A stretch of 64,000 nt of DNA, from NCBI GenBank assembly GCA_949878435.1, contig CATLAK010000006.1, positions 62,001 to 126,000 of the forward strand, in the 5' to 3' direction. Shown here piece by piece: positions 9,187-19,800 of the stretch. The notes below the pieces were generated by a model. The model was not told the DNA's origin. It worked only from the letters and a program-made list of their open reading frames with translations, and made no database searches. Origin of the DNA: an uncultured Lachnospiraceae bacterium. GTDB taxonomy: Bacteria > Bacillota > Clostridia > Lachnospirales > Lachnospiraceae. Numbering within the stretch: the first letter of the stretch is position 1; every line of letters starts with the position of its first letter. Both the position numbers and the translations under genes were made by a program.

Positions 9187-9259
9187 TTATGCATAATATT
9201 CAATATATTTTTCTTACTTACGCATAAAATCAAATTATGTTTTTAATTTTATGCATAAA
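9187..9259. promoter_or_regulatory. Three phased palindromic boxes between argC and argG
   Basis: TTATGCATAA (9187-9196, perfect palindrome), TTACGCATAA (9218-9227, one mismatch) and TTTATGCATAAA (9248-9259, perfect) have their GCATAA cores at 9191, 9222 and 9253. The spacing is 31 bp twice, close to three helical turns. The last box abuts the argG -35. The first continues as GCATAATATTCAAT and resembles an ArgR half-site pair, with one base less than the standard spacing. Likely the shared arginine operator; the identity of the protein is inference. Confidence 0.6.
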
Positions 9260-9265
9260 CAAGTA

Positions 9266-9294
9266 TTGCATTTCCCAGCAATCTGTTGTATATT
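9266..9294 (+). promoter_or_regulatory. Sigma-A promoter of argG
   Basis: TTGCAT (9266-9271), a 17-bp spacer, then TATATT (9289-9294). The predicted start is near 9301, about 80 nt before argG. The third palindromic box ends 6 bp upstream of the -35, a position suited to repression. Confidence 0.7.
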
Positions 9295-9382
9295 GTCAAA
9301 AGAAAGTTAAACAGCCGCAATGTATTTTACCCTGTGTATAAACATTACGGCACCGAATATAAACATATGGAGGCATTTAATT

Positions 9383-10603
9383 ATGAAGGAAAAAGTCATT
9401 TTGGCGTACTCAGGCGGACTTGATACCACCGCGATCATCCCCTGGCTGAAGGAAAATTTTAATTATGAGGTAGTCTGTGTCTGCATCGACTGCGGACAGG
9501 GCGAAGAACTGGACGGTCTGGAAGAGAGAGCCAAGTTCTGCGGCGCTGAAAAATTATACATACTGGACGTAACGGATGAATTTTGTGATGAATATGTAGT
9601 TCCCTGCGTGCAGGCACATGCTGTATATGAGAACAAATATCTTCTGGGCACTTCCATGGCAAGACCGCTGATTGCAAAGAAGCTGGTTGAAATCGCACGC
9701 AAAGAAGGTGCGACCGCCATCTGCCACGGCGCTACAGGCAAGGGAAACGACCAGATTCGTTTTGAACTTGGCATCAAAGCGCTTGCACCTGACATCAAAA
9801 TCATTGCTGCCTGGAGAAATGACAAATGGACACTGGATTCCCGTGAGTCTGAAATCGAATACTGTAAGGCACACGGCATTGACCTGCCTTTTTCCGCCGA
9901 TTCCAGCTACAGCCGCGACCGGAACCTATGGCACATCAGCCACGAAGGGCTTGAATTAGAGGATCCCGGAAATGAACCTAATTTTGAGCATCTTCTCGTG
10001 CTCGGCACTACACCTGAAAAAGCGCCTGACGAAGGGGAATATGTCACCATGACCTTTGAAAAAGGCATTCCTACCTCTGTAAACGGCAAACAGATGAAGG
10101 TATCCGATATCATCCGCGAACTAAACGCACTCGGCGGCAAACACGGCATCGGCATTGTAGATATCGTAGAGAACCGTGTTGTGGGCATGAAATCCAGAGG
10201 CGTTTATGAAACCCCCGGCGGAACCATTCTCTACGAAGCACATCAGCAGTTGGAAGAACTGATTTTAGACCGTGATACTTATGCAGTTAAGATGGATATG
10301 GGCAATAAACTGGCGCAGATCGTATATGAAGGCAAATGGTTCTCACCGCTGCGGGAAGCTGTTCAGGCTTTCATTGAATCGACCCAGCAATACGTAACGG
10401 GTGAAGTAAAGTTCAAGCTTTACAAAGGCAATATCATCAAAGCCGGAACCACTTCTCCTTACTCTCTCTATAATGAAAGTATTGCCTCCTTTACAACAGG
10501 CGATCTTTACGATCACCATGACGCAGAAGGCTTTATCAACCTGTTTGGTCTTTCCACCAAAGTACGTGCCCTTAAAATGCAGGAACGCGGTGAACTTAAA
10601 TAA
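9383..10603 (+). CDS. argG: Argininosuccinate synthase
   Basis: 406 aa, cytoplasmic. It joins citrulline and aspartate using ATP. The ATP-pyrophosphatase loop AYSGGLDTTA is near residue 8, followed by GATGKGNDQIRFE and SRDRNLWHISHEG, all typical of ArgG. A longer reading from 9320 has no ribosome site. ATG 9383 follows GGAGG. It is transcribed away from argC from its own promoter. argF and argH are not in this window. Confidence 0.97.
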   Translation: MKEKVILAYSGGLDTTAIIPWLKENFNYEVVCVCIDCGQGEELDGLEERAKFCGAEKLYILDVTDEFCDEYVVPCVQAHAVYENKYLLGTSMARPLIAKKLVEIARKEGATAICHGATGKGNDQIRFELGIKALAPDIKIIAAWRNDKWTLDSRESEIEYCKAHGIDLPFSADSSYSRDRNLWHISHEGLELEDPGNEPNFEHLLVLGTTPEKAPDEGEYVTMTFEKGIPTSVNGKQMKVSDIIRELNALGGKHGIGIVDIVENRVVGMKSRGVYETPGGTILYEAHQQLEELILDRDTYAVKMDMGNKLAQIVYEGKWFSPLREAVQAFIESTQQYVTGEVKFKLYKGNIIKAGTTSPYSLYNESIASFTTGDLYDHHDAEGFINLFGLSTKVRALKMQERGELK

Positions 10604-10615
10604 AGGACTTGGTTT

Positions 10616-10909
10616 ATGGATGTGATTACTCTTTTATCCTCCTATTTTATAGGAATCAATTTAATTGGCTTTGCCCTGATGGGCATCGACAAATACAGAG
10701 CAAGAAAAAGGGCCTTCCGGATTCCGGAAGCAACCCTTTTTATCATTGCAGTTATCGGCGGAAGCATAGGTTCCATTATTGGGATGTATGCTTTTCGCCA
10801 TAAAACAAGGCACCGCTCCTTTGTATATGGGATGCCCTTTATCCTCTTCGTTCAAATCGCCCTTATTATCGCCGTTCTAAATGCGCCTATTGATATATCT
10901 GTGTTATAG
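10616..10909 (+). CDS. DUF1294 membrane protein
   Basis: 97 aa with three predicted membrane helices. DUF1294 signature: NLIGFALMGIDKYRARKRAFRIPE, a glycine-rich GGSIGSIIGMYAF helix and FRHKTRH with F..G.P after it. Function of the family is unknown. It starts 12 nt after the argG stop with AAGGAC as ribosome site, so it is probably cotranscribed with argG. Confidence 0.85.
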   Translation: MDVITLLSSYFIGINLIGFALMGIDKYRARKRAFRIPEATLFIIAVIGGSIGSIIGMYAFRHKTRHRSFVYGMPFILFVQIALIIAVLNAPIDISVL

Positions 10910-11076
10910 CCTTATCATATTTTTATAAAATTTTAATTCTTTTCCTGTTGAAATACCGTCAATGATATGTTACTATTCTTTTAAGCAAACGATTTCTATT
11001 GCAGTCAGGCTGCATCTTAGCGAACATTCTGTTCAAACATTTCCGAAATCCTGCTTAATATCCCAAAATTAAAAAC

Positions 11077-11152
11077 TGCAGGAAAACGGATAGACACACA
11101 AGATACATACCTGGGTTCAATCTGCATTTTCCTGTACAAAGGAGGAAAATGC
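11077..11152 (+). promoter_or_regulatory. Ribosome-site-masking hairpin with a competing helix, upstream of the Rpn-like gene
   Basis: GCATTTTCCT (11124-11133) is perfectly complementary to AGGAAAATGC (11143-11152), loop 9 nt. The right arm contains most of the GGAGG ribosome site (11141-11145) and ends directly before ATG 11153, so the folded RNA would block initiation. A second segment, TGCAGGAAAA at 11077-11086, can pair with TTTTCCTGTA at 11127-11136 (10 pairs, one G-U) and would free the ribosome site. The rest of 10,910-11,076 shows no gene. Confidence 0.6.
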
Positions 11153-12130
11153 ATGCAAAACAACGTAATTACCAAACTGAACGACTTAAACCTAATCGAT
11201 CGATTCCTGTTTTCCGAAACGATGGAGGACCGTGACGCTTACCAAGCTGCCGTCAGCATTCTTCTTGAAAAAGAAATCGCACTTTTAGAAAAGCCGGAAA
11301 CGGAAAAGGAATTAAGAGTATCACCAGATTTAAGACAAGTCCGCCTCGATGTGATCAGCATGGATGATGCACACTGCCTTTATTATACAGAAATGCAGCA
11401 GCGCAACACCGGAAATCTGCGCAAAAGAAGCCGTTATTATCAGGCACAGCTTGACGTGTCTTTACTTGAACCTGGCAGTAAGGACTTTAATTTATTAAAC
11501 GACAGCTGTTTAATTCTAATTGCTCCTTTTGATTTGTTCAATCGCGGTCTATACCGCTATACCTTTGAAGGTACCTGCCTCGAATGTCCTGACCTAAAAT
11601 TGGAAGACGGCGCTGTCCGTGTCTTCATCAACACCACCGGCAAAAACAGGCAGGAATTTTCCCAAGAATTTCTTGATTTCATGAAATACATCAATACAAC
11701 AACCGACCAGATTGCCAGCACCACCGCCAGCCATAAAATCAAATTAATACATGATAAAGTAAAAAAAGTAAAATTATCAGAAAGAATGGGGGTAAAGTAT
11801 ATGCAGCTATGGGAAGAAAAGGCATATATAATGGAAGAAGCCCGTGCCGAAGGACTGGCTCTGGGACGCACAGAAGGTATTACACTAGGACGTACAGAGG
11901 GGATTGCTCTAGGTCGCACGGAAGGTATTGCCTTGGGTCGCACGGAAGGCATTGCCCTAGGTCGTGCTGAAGGTCGTGCTGAAGGTCGTTCCGAAGGTAT
12001 CACCGCATTTATCCTCGATAATCTTGAAGATGGAAAGAACGCTGAAATCATCATTGATAAGCTGGTCAAACGTTTTTCTTTATCTAAGGAAGATGCATAT
12101 CAATATTATGAAAAGTGCAAGCAGGGCTAA
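11153..12130 (+). CDS. Rpn family PD-(D/E)XK nuclease/putative transposase
   Basis: 325 aa. The first roughly 170 residues fit the Rpn/PDDEXK transposase-like family: LRQVRLDVISM (Asp of the nuclease core), YYTEMQQRNTGNLRKRSRYYQAQLD (E-x-Q and RSRYYQ) and a following LIAPFDLF strand pair. Relatives in Escherichia coli (RpnA) cut DNA and raise recombination; some are linked to phage defence. Residues about 235-285 form a helical repeat, GRTEGIAL, in about five copies that shorten to GRAE units. The C-terminus has a KRFSLSKEDAYQYYE helical tail common in this family. Initiation seems controlled by a hairpin. No partner genes are visible. Confidence 0.8.
   Translation: MQNNVITKLNDLNLIDRFLFSETMEDRDAYQAAVSILLEKEIALLEKPETEKELRVSPDLRQVRLDVISMDDAHCLYYTEMQQRNTGNLRKRSRYYQAQLDVSLLEPGSKDFNLLNDSCLILIAPFDLFNRGLYRYTFEGTCLECPDLKLEDGAVRVFINTTGKNRQEFSQEFLDFMKYINTTTDQIASTTASHKIKLIHDKVKKVKLSERMGVKYMQLWEEKAYIMEEARAEGLALGRTEGITLGRTEGIALGRTEGIALGRTEGIALGRAEGRAEGRSEGITAFILDNLEDGKNAEIIIDKLVKRFSLSKEDAYQYYEKCKQG
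11855..12000 (+). repeat. In-frame 24-bp tandem repeat inside the Rpn-like gene
   Basis: About four to five 24-bp units encode GRTEGI(A/T)L, followed by 12-bp units encoding GRAE/GRSE. Units differ mainly at third codon positions, so the peptide period is better conserved than the DNA, which argues for selection on the protein. Copy number may vary between strains. Confidence 0.85.
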
Positions 12131-12180
12131 TGTCAAGTTATTACACACTAAAAGCAATAACAAGCATCATGCCCTGCCTA

Positions 12181-13017
12181 TCACAGAGTGACAATCACTC
12201 CTCCATCATTCGCATACATACTGCTGACGCCTTTGGTATCCATAATCAAAGTGTCCCTTACCTTTATTCTGGAAAGAATCATTTCCTTAACACTTCTGGC
12301 TCGTTCAGGACAATTACAATGGGTAATCATTAAGGTTCTTTCCTCTGGGTGAACTGCCTCCGAAGCAACTGTATCTGCCATCTTGGCAAGCGCCTTTTTA
12401 ATCCCTATCGCCTGACCAAGTTGAATGATTTCTCCCTTATTAGATCCCATGACAGGTTTGATACTTAATGTGGATGCTACCAATGCCTTCACTCCGGTAA
12501 GGCGCCCGTTCTTTCTAAGTGTTTCCAGATTATCAAGTACAAAGTACGTCTTCATCTCATCCCTGTATACACTCAGTTTCTTGCATATTTCTTCAAAGGG
12601 GAACCCTTTTTCTGACCACTCAACAGCTTTTCTTGCAAGCTGGGTCTCTCCACAGCTGGCAGATTCTGAATCACATACAAAAATATTTTTTGCGCCATGT
12701 TCCTCATGATAAAGCTTTTTTCCTACTTCTGCACTGTTATAACTTCCGCTTAATTTGGAAGATAGCGTAAATACAAACACATTTTCAGCTTCTGTCTCAT
12801 AGGCTTCCTTAAATTTTTCCGGAGACGGGCAGAAAGATTTAGGACATTTAGGAGACGCCGCCACTTTTTTAAGGAATTGTGCCTGATCAAAAGTATCATC
12901 ATCCATAATCAGCTCGTTTTCTACCTCTAGTCCTAGCGGAATACGTTCATATCTGGAATCATTTTCGTATTCACTGGGAAATTCACAACAACTGTCTGCC
13001 ACAATTTTATAGTTCAT
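12181..13017 (-). CDS. DegV family fatty-acid-binding protein
   Basis: 278 aa. DegV members bind a long-chain fatty acid and, as FakB, present it to the FakA kinase. Motifs: ADSCCEFP at the start, FTLSSKLSGSYNSA (S-S-x-L-S-G-T/S-Y family hallmark), LRKNGRLTG and the C-terminal THCNCPERA region. ATG 13017 is preceded by GGAGG at 6 nt; the longer reading from 13044 is unlikely. It follows addA by 128 nt and converges on the Rpn-like gene. A FakA partner is not in the window. Confidence 0.88.
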   Translation of the reverse strand: MNYKIVADSCCEFPSEYENDSRYERIPLGLEVENELIMDDDTFDQAQFLKKVAASPKCPKSFCPSPEKFKEAYETEAENVFVFTLSSKLSGSYNSAEVGKKLYHEEHGAKNIFVCDSESASCGETQLARKAVEWSEKGFPFEEICKKLSVYRDEMKTYFVLDNLETLRKNGRLTGVKALVASTLSIKPVMGSNKGEIIQLGQAIGIKKALAKMADTVASEAVHPEERTLMITHCNCPERARSVKEMILSRIKVRDTLIMDTKGVSSMYANDGGVIVTL

Positions 13018-13145
13018 AATAACCTCCAAAACCATTTCAACCATTTATCCGCAACTATAGTATGTAGTTTTCATTACTACTTATAATAGCATATAGTCTA
13101 AAATGTGTAAAGAACTAATCATAGAATATCCGGCTTTAATAGAAA

Positions 13146-16100
13146 TTATAACTGAATTTCTTCTCCTAAAGCAAAGGAATAAATAATTTTCTGTGTCACA
13201 TTTTTCCCGGTAAGGCGGGAAAGCGCTTCAGCGTAATAGTCCAGTTGAACCTGATATCTCGCAATCAATTCCTGAGGCATTTTTATAACATCTGTTTTGT
13301 AATCAACTACTATTATATTTCCATCCTCTTCAAAAAACACATCAATGATTCCCTGTATAAGCACCTGCTCGCTGTCTGGGAACTGCTCTCCTAAGCGGTC
13401 TGCTGAAAGTTCCATCACAAAGGGCTGTTCCCTCTTCAATTTTCCCTCTGCATCGGCTTTCGCCATACGTGCAGCAAGGCTGCTCTCAAAAAAAAGCACC
13501 AGCTTAGAGGACAGGATACTCTTCCGCCATCTTCCGTCAAGCACCTCTTCCCTCTCAAACATATCCAATTGGCGATTGATTTCTGTTTCCCTTTCCTCCT
13601 TCCCTGCATTTTTCATGACAGCTGTAAAGTCAAGCAATTCCATTGCTTTATGATAGGCGCTTCCCCTGTCTGTTCCTGATACCTTTTCCTTATTGCTGAT
13701 GAAGGATGGTATATAAGGAACCACTTCCTGCTCTTCAAATAGCTGCCTTACATAACCTTGTTCAAAATTTTCTACTGACTGATCTGGTAAACCATGAATG
13801 GCTTTTTTCTTTAATTCTGACACGGTCGTCTTTACGAAAAGATTCGACAAATACTGATAAGGATAGCTTCGTGAAAGCTGCCTTGACAATTGAATCATTT
13901 GATCTAAATGGTCTCTTTTAACGGACTGTGTCTTTAATAGAAATTGTCTCCTGCGGTCACTCTGACGCGTGACTTCTCTCACATCCCTTACAAACAGATC
14001 CTCAGGGCTAATGAATATCGGATTTGTAAGGCATGGAAAAATAAAGTCCAGATAACACCCTGCACTGGACAATTCCGAAAAGGGTACTCTCCCTACTGCC
14101 TTAGCACTTGCCTGAAATTCTCTTTTCTTTTCCATTTCCTCCCGAAACTTATCAAGATCAGGCACCGTTGCCGTAAGAATCAGTTTTTCTTTTGCCCTTG
14201 TCATGGCAACATAAAGCACACGCATCTCCTCGCCCAACGCATCTATTTTCATTTTCAGTGCCACTACATTTTTCTTTAAGGTATGGCTTTGAAGACGCAG
14301 GCTGCTATCAATATAGTCCACACCAATTCCCATGTCCACATCTGCAATCAGTCTTCCACTGATATCCTGCAAATTAAATTTTTTGCTCAGCCCTGCCACA
14401 AAACAGACAGGAAATTCCAATCCTTTACTCTTATGAATACTCATAATGCGGACCACATCCGCATTTTCATCCAGAATGTCCGCTTCCCCATAGTCAACCT
14501 CATACTTTTCGAGTTGTTCAACATAACGCAGGAAATGAAAAAGCCCATGATAACTGGTGCTTTCAAATGTTGACGCCCTGATTAAAAGCATTTCCACATT
14601 GGCTCTGCGCTGTTCTCCTCCGGGCCGCGCCGTCACGTAATCCAGATATCCTGTATCTACCACAATTTCCTGTATTAATTTGTGAATAGGAGTGTAAGTC
14701 GTCTTTCTTCTATAATCAATAAGGCGCTTCAGAAAGAAATGTATTTTTTCACTTAAGATGCCTTCATAAGAAATCAAAAGATCATATAACGGTATATTTT
14801 TATTTTCCGCTCTGATCTGACTGATTTCCTCTTCTGTAAATCCACCAAAAAAGGATTTTAATGCACCATAGAGAGCAATATCCTGTAACGGATTGTCAAT
14901 TACATTCAGATACTGCATCAGCGCCTTTATCTCTACTGCCTGAAAATACCCCGTCCGCAAAGCCACATAAGCGGGAATCCCTTCCTGCTCCAATACGCTT
15001 CTGAACTCATCTGCCCAGCCTGCAGTGGTCCTCAGCAAAATAACTATATCTCTGTATCTGACCGGGCGGAGCGTACCTGTCTCCTTATCTGTCACTTGAA
15101 ATGTGCGGTGCATCTCTCTGATTTTTCTTGCAATGACAGATGCCTCCTGTGCCCTTGCAGAAAAAGTTGACTCCTGATCTTTTCCAATAATCAGATACTC
15201 TGTGTCAAAAGTCGGAATCTCTCCTTTTTCTTCTACATCTACATAAGAAGCACCGGGATAAAGCGCCGCTTCTTCATCATATTCCACCCCTCCTAGTGTT
15301 TTTCCCATAATCCGTTTAAACAAATCGTTCACACTGTCAAGCACCTGGGGGCGGCTTCGGAAATTTTTGTGAAGGTCGATTCTCTGGCACTTGCCATCCT
15401 CCTTAGAATAACAAGTGTATTTTTCCATAAAAAGTTCAGGGCGTGCTAAGCGGAAACGATAGATACTCTGCTTCACATCTCCGACCATGAAACGATTGAA
15501 CTTTCCATCCGCCTCCCCTGATATACTTTTTAAAAGCAGCTCCTGTACCAAATTGCTGTCCTGATACTCGTCAATCAATATTTCCTCATAGAACTCCCGG
15601 TATTCTAGTGCCGCCGCAGAAGGCGTACAGCTGCCATCCTCCGTCTTGCTCAGAAGAATATGCAGCGCAAAATGCTCCATATCATGAAAATCAATGATAT
15701 TGTCCCGCCGTTTCCTTTCATCCAGTTTTTCCTTATAGGATAACACCAATAGCAGGAGCTCTTCCACATGGGGTGCCGCTTTTTTCATTCTATCCACTAC
15801 CTGTTCTGGAGAAAGCAAAAGCAGCGTATTTTTTAATACTTCTAACTGCTTTTTAATTTTTCCTCTAAGTTCTTTCACCCTTTCCCTGCACACCGGATTT
15901 ACAGAATCATCTTTTTTGGTTGAAAGCCTGCCAAAAGAAATTCCCTCAAAGGCTTCATAATATGCCTGAAAACTTGTAAGTCCCATAATTCTGCCTAGCA
16001 TCTCCCGCTCTTTTTCAAGCAATTCCCCATGCATATAAGGTCCGTCCGGTCTCTCTGCAACATGTATCGCTTCTTCCATATGGCTCTCGCATTCACCGAT

Positions 16101-16769
16101 TATCGTCTGAATATGCGTAACCAGATATTGGCACCACATAGTATTTTCCAATTCTGTAACATCCGATATTTTATAATCACCCATGCATCCAAAAATCCAC
16201 TCTTCCGGCCATGGGTAACTCATGGAAAATTCATATAGTTTTCCAATATATTCCTCTAAAAGTTTATCATTGCTCCCGCCTGTAAAATATTCCACGCAGT
16301 CTGTAAATGCCCGTTCTTTCTCCTGATACTTTTCCTCTAAAAGCGCAGTCATCACATCCTGCTTAATGAGCCGCGATTCCCCTTCATCGGCAACTCGAAA
16401 GCCTGGGTCAAGCCCTATATCGTTAAAATTATTTCTGATTAAGAAAAGACAGAAGCTGTCAATTGTAGTAATCTGCGCATTGTGCAAAAGAGAAGCCTGC
16501 TTTTGCAGATGTATGTCCTCCGGCTCTTGTTCTAATTTACTATCAATTGCCCGAGAAATCCGCTCACGCATCTCAGCCGCCGCCGCATTCGTGAATGTCA
16601 CCACCAAAAGCCGGTCTACATCCACAGGATGGACCTTATCGGTAATCAATCCAATGATGCGCTCTACCAGGACTGCTGTCTTTCCTGAACCTGCCGCCGC
16701 AGATACCAAAATATTTCTTTTCCTTAAATCAATGACCTTTTGTTGTTCAGGCGTAAATTTCACTGCCAT
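13146..16769 (-). CDS. addA: ATP-dependent helicase/nuclease subunit A
   Basis: 1207 aa, the RecBCD-equivalent helicase-nuclease subunit that resects double-strand breaks in an AddAB complex. UvrD-type helicase motifs run in order: AAGSGKTA (Walker A, residues 24-31), VTFTNAAAAEMRERI, LIDEYQDSN, VGDVKQSIYRFR, IHKSKGLEFPV and LYVAMTRAKEKL. The C-terminal RecB-type nuclease has IIVVDYKTD near residue 1156. The length is normal. ATG 16769 follows GGAG. addB lies 92 nt upstream in the same direction. Confidence 0.97.
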   Translation of the reverse strand: MAVKFTPEQQKVIDLRKRNILVSAAAGSGKTAVLVERIIGLITDKVHPVDVDRLLVVTFTNAAAAEMRERISRAIDSKLEQEPEDIHLQKQASLLHNAQITTIDSFCLFLIRNNFNDIGLDPGFRVADEGESRLIKQDVMTALLEEKYQEKERAFTDCVEYFTGGSNDKLLEEYIGKLYEFSMSYPWPEEWIFGCMGDYKISDVTELENTMWCQYLVTHIQTIIGECESHMEEAIHVAERPDGPYMHGELLEKEREMLGRIMGLTSFQAYYEAFEGISFGRLSTKKDDSVNPVCRERVKELRGKIKKQLEVLKNTLLLLSPEQVVDRMKKAAPHVEELLLLVLSYKEKLDERKRRDNIIDFHDMEHFALHILLSKTEDGSCTPSAAALEYREFYEEILIDEYQDSNLVQELLLKSISGEADGKFNRFMVGDVKQSIYRFRLARPELFMEKYTCYSKEDGKCQRIDLHKNFRSRPQVLDSVNDLFKRIMGKTLGGVEYDEEAALYPGASYVDVEEKGEIPTFDTEYLIIGKDQESTFSARAQEASVIARKIREMHRTFQVTDKETGTLRPVRYRDIVILLRTTAGWADEFRSVLEQEGIPAYVALRTGYFQAVEIKALMQYLNVIDNPLQDIALYGALKSFFGGFTEEEISQIRAENKNIPLYDLLISYEGILSEKIHFFLKRLIDYRRKTTYTPIHKLIQEIVVDTGYLDYVTARPGGEQRRANVEMLLIRASTFESTSYHGLFHFLRYVEQLEKYEVDYGEADILDENADVVRIMSIHKSKGLEFPVCFVAGLSKKFNLQDISGRLIADVDMGIGVDYIDSSLRLQSHTLKKNVVALKMKIDALGEEMRVLYVAMTRAKEKLILTATVPDLDKFREEMEKKREFQASAKAVGRVPFSELSSAGCYLDFIFPCLTNPIFISPEDLFVRDVREVTRQSDRRRQFLLKTQSVKRDHLDQMIQLSRQLSRSYPYQYLSNLFVKTTVSELKKKAIHGLPDQSVENFEQGYVRQLFEEQEVVPYIPSFISNKEKVSGTDRGSAYHKAMELLDFTAVMKNAGKEERETEINRQLDMFEREEVLDGRWRKSILSSKLVLFFESSLAARMAKADAEGKLKREQPFVMELSADRLGEQFPDSEQVLIQGIIDVFFEEDGNIIVVDYKTDVIKMPQELIARYQVQLDYYAEALSRLTGKNVTQKIIYSFALGEEIQL

Positions 16770-16861
16770 ACTCCGCTCCTAACTACATGCCTTCCTTTGC
16801 TTTACGTTCCTTCTTCCAGCAATAAAAAAACATCTGCTTTTCTTTTTGTATGATTCGCCCT

Positions 16862-19800
16862 TTACTCAGATTGCAGGAATCCATTTTCTTCCTGCAATTC
16901 TTCCTGCATTTTTTGCAATAATTCTTCCTCCGGAAGTTCAGCAAAAATGCGGGTCTGATATCCCGGCACCTTTTCTTCAAAATCACATACTCCCTTATAA
17001 GCGCAAAACGTACAAGATTGTTTTCCACCTTGTTCACAGGGATTTACCGCTATGTTCCCGTCAAGAATCTGCCTGCCGAACTGCCTGATCTTATGATTTA
17101 CGAATTTTGAAACAATATCATAATCTTCTCTGGCTATGGTACTAGAGCGCAGGGAAAAACTCCCGTCCTTCTTCCGCTCCACCGGAACCACCGTCGACTT
17201 TTCAGAAAAATTCTTGTCCAGAAGACGCACCACTTTTTCATCCTCGCTGACGATTCCAGTGGTGCGAAGCTGTTTCAGAATCTCCTTATTGATTTCCTCT
17301 GCTCCAAGTTCCTCTTCTACTTTAATCATTGGATCGCTTACATGATAGTATAGGAGCGCTGCCGGAACAATTTCTTTGTCAGGATGCTTCTTTCCGGTTA
17401 TCTCGGCAGCAACATTCATATAAACCACCAGCTGCAGCTGCAGCCCATAATAAAGCGCCGCCAGATCAAACTTTCTGCTCCCAGACTTATAGTCAATCAC
17501 CTTCACATAAACATGATTCTCATCTTCATAGGTGTCAATCCTATCGATTCTTCCCCGCAGCTTCATCCTTTCTGCTTCAGATAAAGAAATGTTCACCGCA
17601 TCTAAAGACTCCACCTTAGAAAAAGACATTTCAAAAGAATCCGGCACAAAGTCGCCTTCCTTAAGCTGCGCTTTCAGCGTCCGTATGGTCCTCTTTAAAA
17701 TCCGGTACATCCGTTCAACCATATATTCATAACGTGCGCTGCTGTATAAAACCGTCTCCCCATAGCTCATGGTACAGGCTTCTAATGCCTCCTTAAGGAG
17801 CCCGTCTCCTTCTTCCTCGGAAAAGTCAAACCATGTCAGATTATTTTCTGCAAGTTTTCCTGCAAACAATTCCAGCACACTGTGAAAGATATTTCCTAAA
17901 TCTTCCTGTTCAAAGCTGAATTCCTCCCGTTCTTTCAACATAAGACCATATTGCAGGAAATGTGAATAAGCACATGCAGCATACTTTTCCAGACGGCTCA
18001 CACTGTTTTCCAGCATACTGCCATATAAAGCCTTGGCAACTGCCTTGGCAAGAGGTTTATGCACATACTCCGCAAATGCTGCATCCTCCAACTTCTGCAC
18101 ATAATTACTGTAATTTTCATCCTCCTCATAAAGATGATGCAAAATGCTCAGTTCCTCTTCCTCTAAACTTCCTTTTCTGCCCGCCGCGTAATCTCTAAGC
18201 CCCTCTGAAAGATACTTAAGGCCATCCCTTTTTCCTATCATCTGCTCAAAAGGAGTATGTTCAGCGCTTACCTTTTCAGTTTCCAGCTGTGGATAAATCT
18301 TTTTAATCATCTCCACAAGATAGGACGGGCGGATGCTCTTCCCCTGGCTGTTCATCCGGCTAAAAGACAAGTAAAGCCTTCCGGAAGGCTTCGTCATATT
18401 TATATAAAGATACAATCTTTGAATGTACATCTGCTGCCTCGGCGTAGGCGCCAGTTCAAAACCCGACTGCTGAAGGAACTCCCTGTCTATATCAGAAATA
18501 ATTCCCCCCTTTGTGCCGCTCTTTGGAATATTTCCGTCATTGACTCCTAAGAAAAACAATATCTTTACCTGCTTAAGACGGCTTCGCTCCATATCTCCGA
18601 CCACGACTCTGTCCACACTTCCTGGAATGATGCCAACCTCGATCTCTGCAAATCCGGCATCCAATATATCCGCAAATTCTTTAAGGCTCATAGGCTCATC
18701 TTCTAAAAGTCCCACAATCTGCTCTAAAAGTTCCATCACCAATCGATAAATCTGTGCATACTCCCGGGCACGTTCCAGTTCTCCGCTGTCCTTAAAATAC
18801 TGCTCATATCCTGCCAGCTTTTCCTGTACCCGCCCAGCCACAATGAAATCATAGAGCATCCTTACCATTTCACCTGCCTTCTCCTTCTTTTGAAGAAGCG
18901 GTGTAATCTGATTCATGAACCGCTCTCTGGTCTGGTTGAGTTCTTCCAGCAAAAGAATCTGCTCATCCTCCTTTGCCTGACTTTTTGTATTCATTTTTCT
19001 TACAAACGCCTGGCTCCACTTTTTCTTTCCCTTAATGCCACGGGCAAGTACGTAATTCTCAAGCCGATCAATTTCCTCCGGTGTAAAATCGGCAAGCCCG
19101 CACCGCAAAAAATGAAAAATCGTCTCATAAGAAAAATCAAAAAGCACAATTTTAAGTGCGCTCCTGATATATTCGATAAACGGATTGAGCAAAATTCCTC
19201 TTGTCCGGTCCAGAAACACCGGAATATCATAAACAAAAGCTTCCCTCTCAAAGTAATCTGCATAGGTTTCCAGATCCCCTGTAACCACTGCGATGTCTCT
19301 GTAACAATACCCCTCCTCAAGCACCAGCTTTTTAATGCAAATACTGACCTTCCTCACTTCATCTGCTGGATTGAGGGCTTCCGCAAGATAAATATTTTGA
19401 CAGTGCTCTTCTCCATAGGGCTGCAGCGGATATCGAAATAGACTCTGCTCCAAATGCGCCAGTTCCTTATTATCTTTAAACCTTGCGGAGGGACCGTTCT
19501 CAATATAAATATCATCCGTTCTTTTAATCTGTTCTTTCTCCGCCAAGCGGCACAGATCACAAACCGTCTTCTTACTTAGGTAAAATAGTTCCTGTTCGCC
19601 GCCTATTTTGAATGGATTTTCACGTATATCAATCGTTATTGAAATAATAACTCTCTCAGTCAATGTCAAAAGTTCCTGAATCAACCGATATTGGATAGGC
19701 GTAAAACCCGTAAAACCATCGAACACAATAACGCTTCCCGAAATCAGCTTTGATTTTTCCACCGCCCTCGTCAAAAGTTCCAATGTTTCTTCCGTCGTGA

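Noticed and set aside
11855..12000. Tandem repeats as a CRISPR array
   Set aside because: Units are contiguous, in frame and without unique spacers.
16783..17037. 84-aa frame between addB and addA
   Set aside because: Mostly overlaps the addB 3' end in another frame and lacks a ribosome site.
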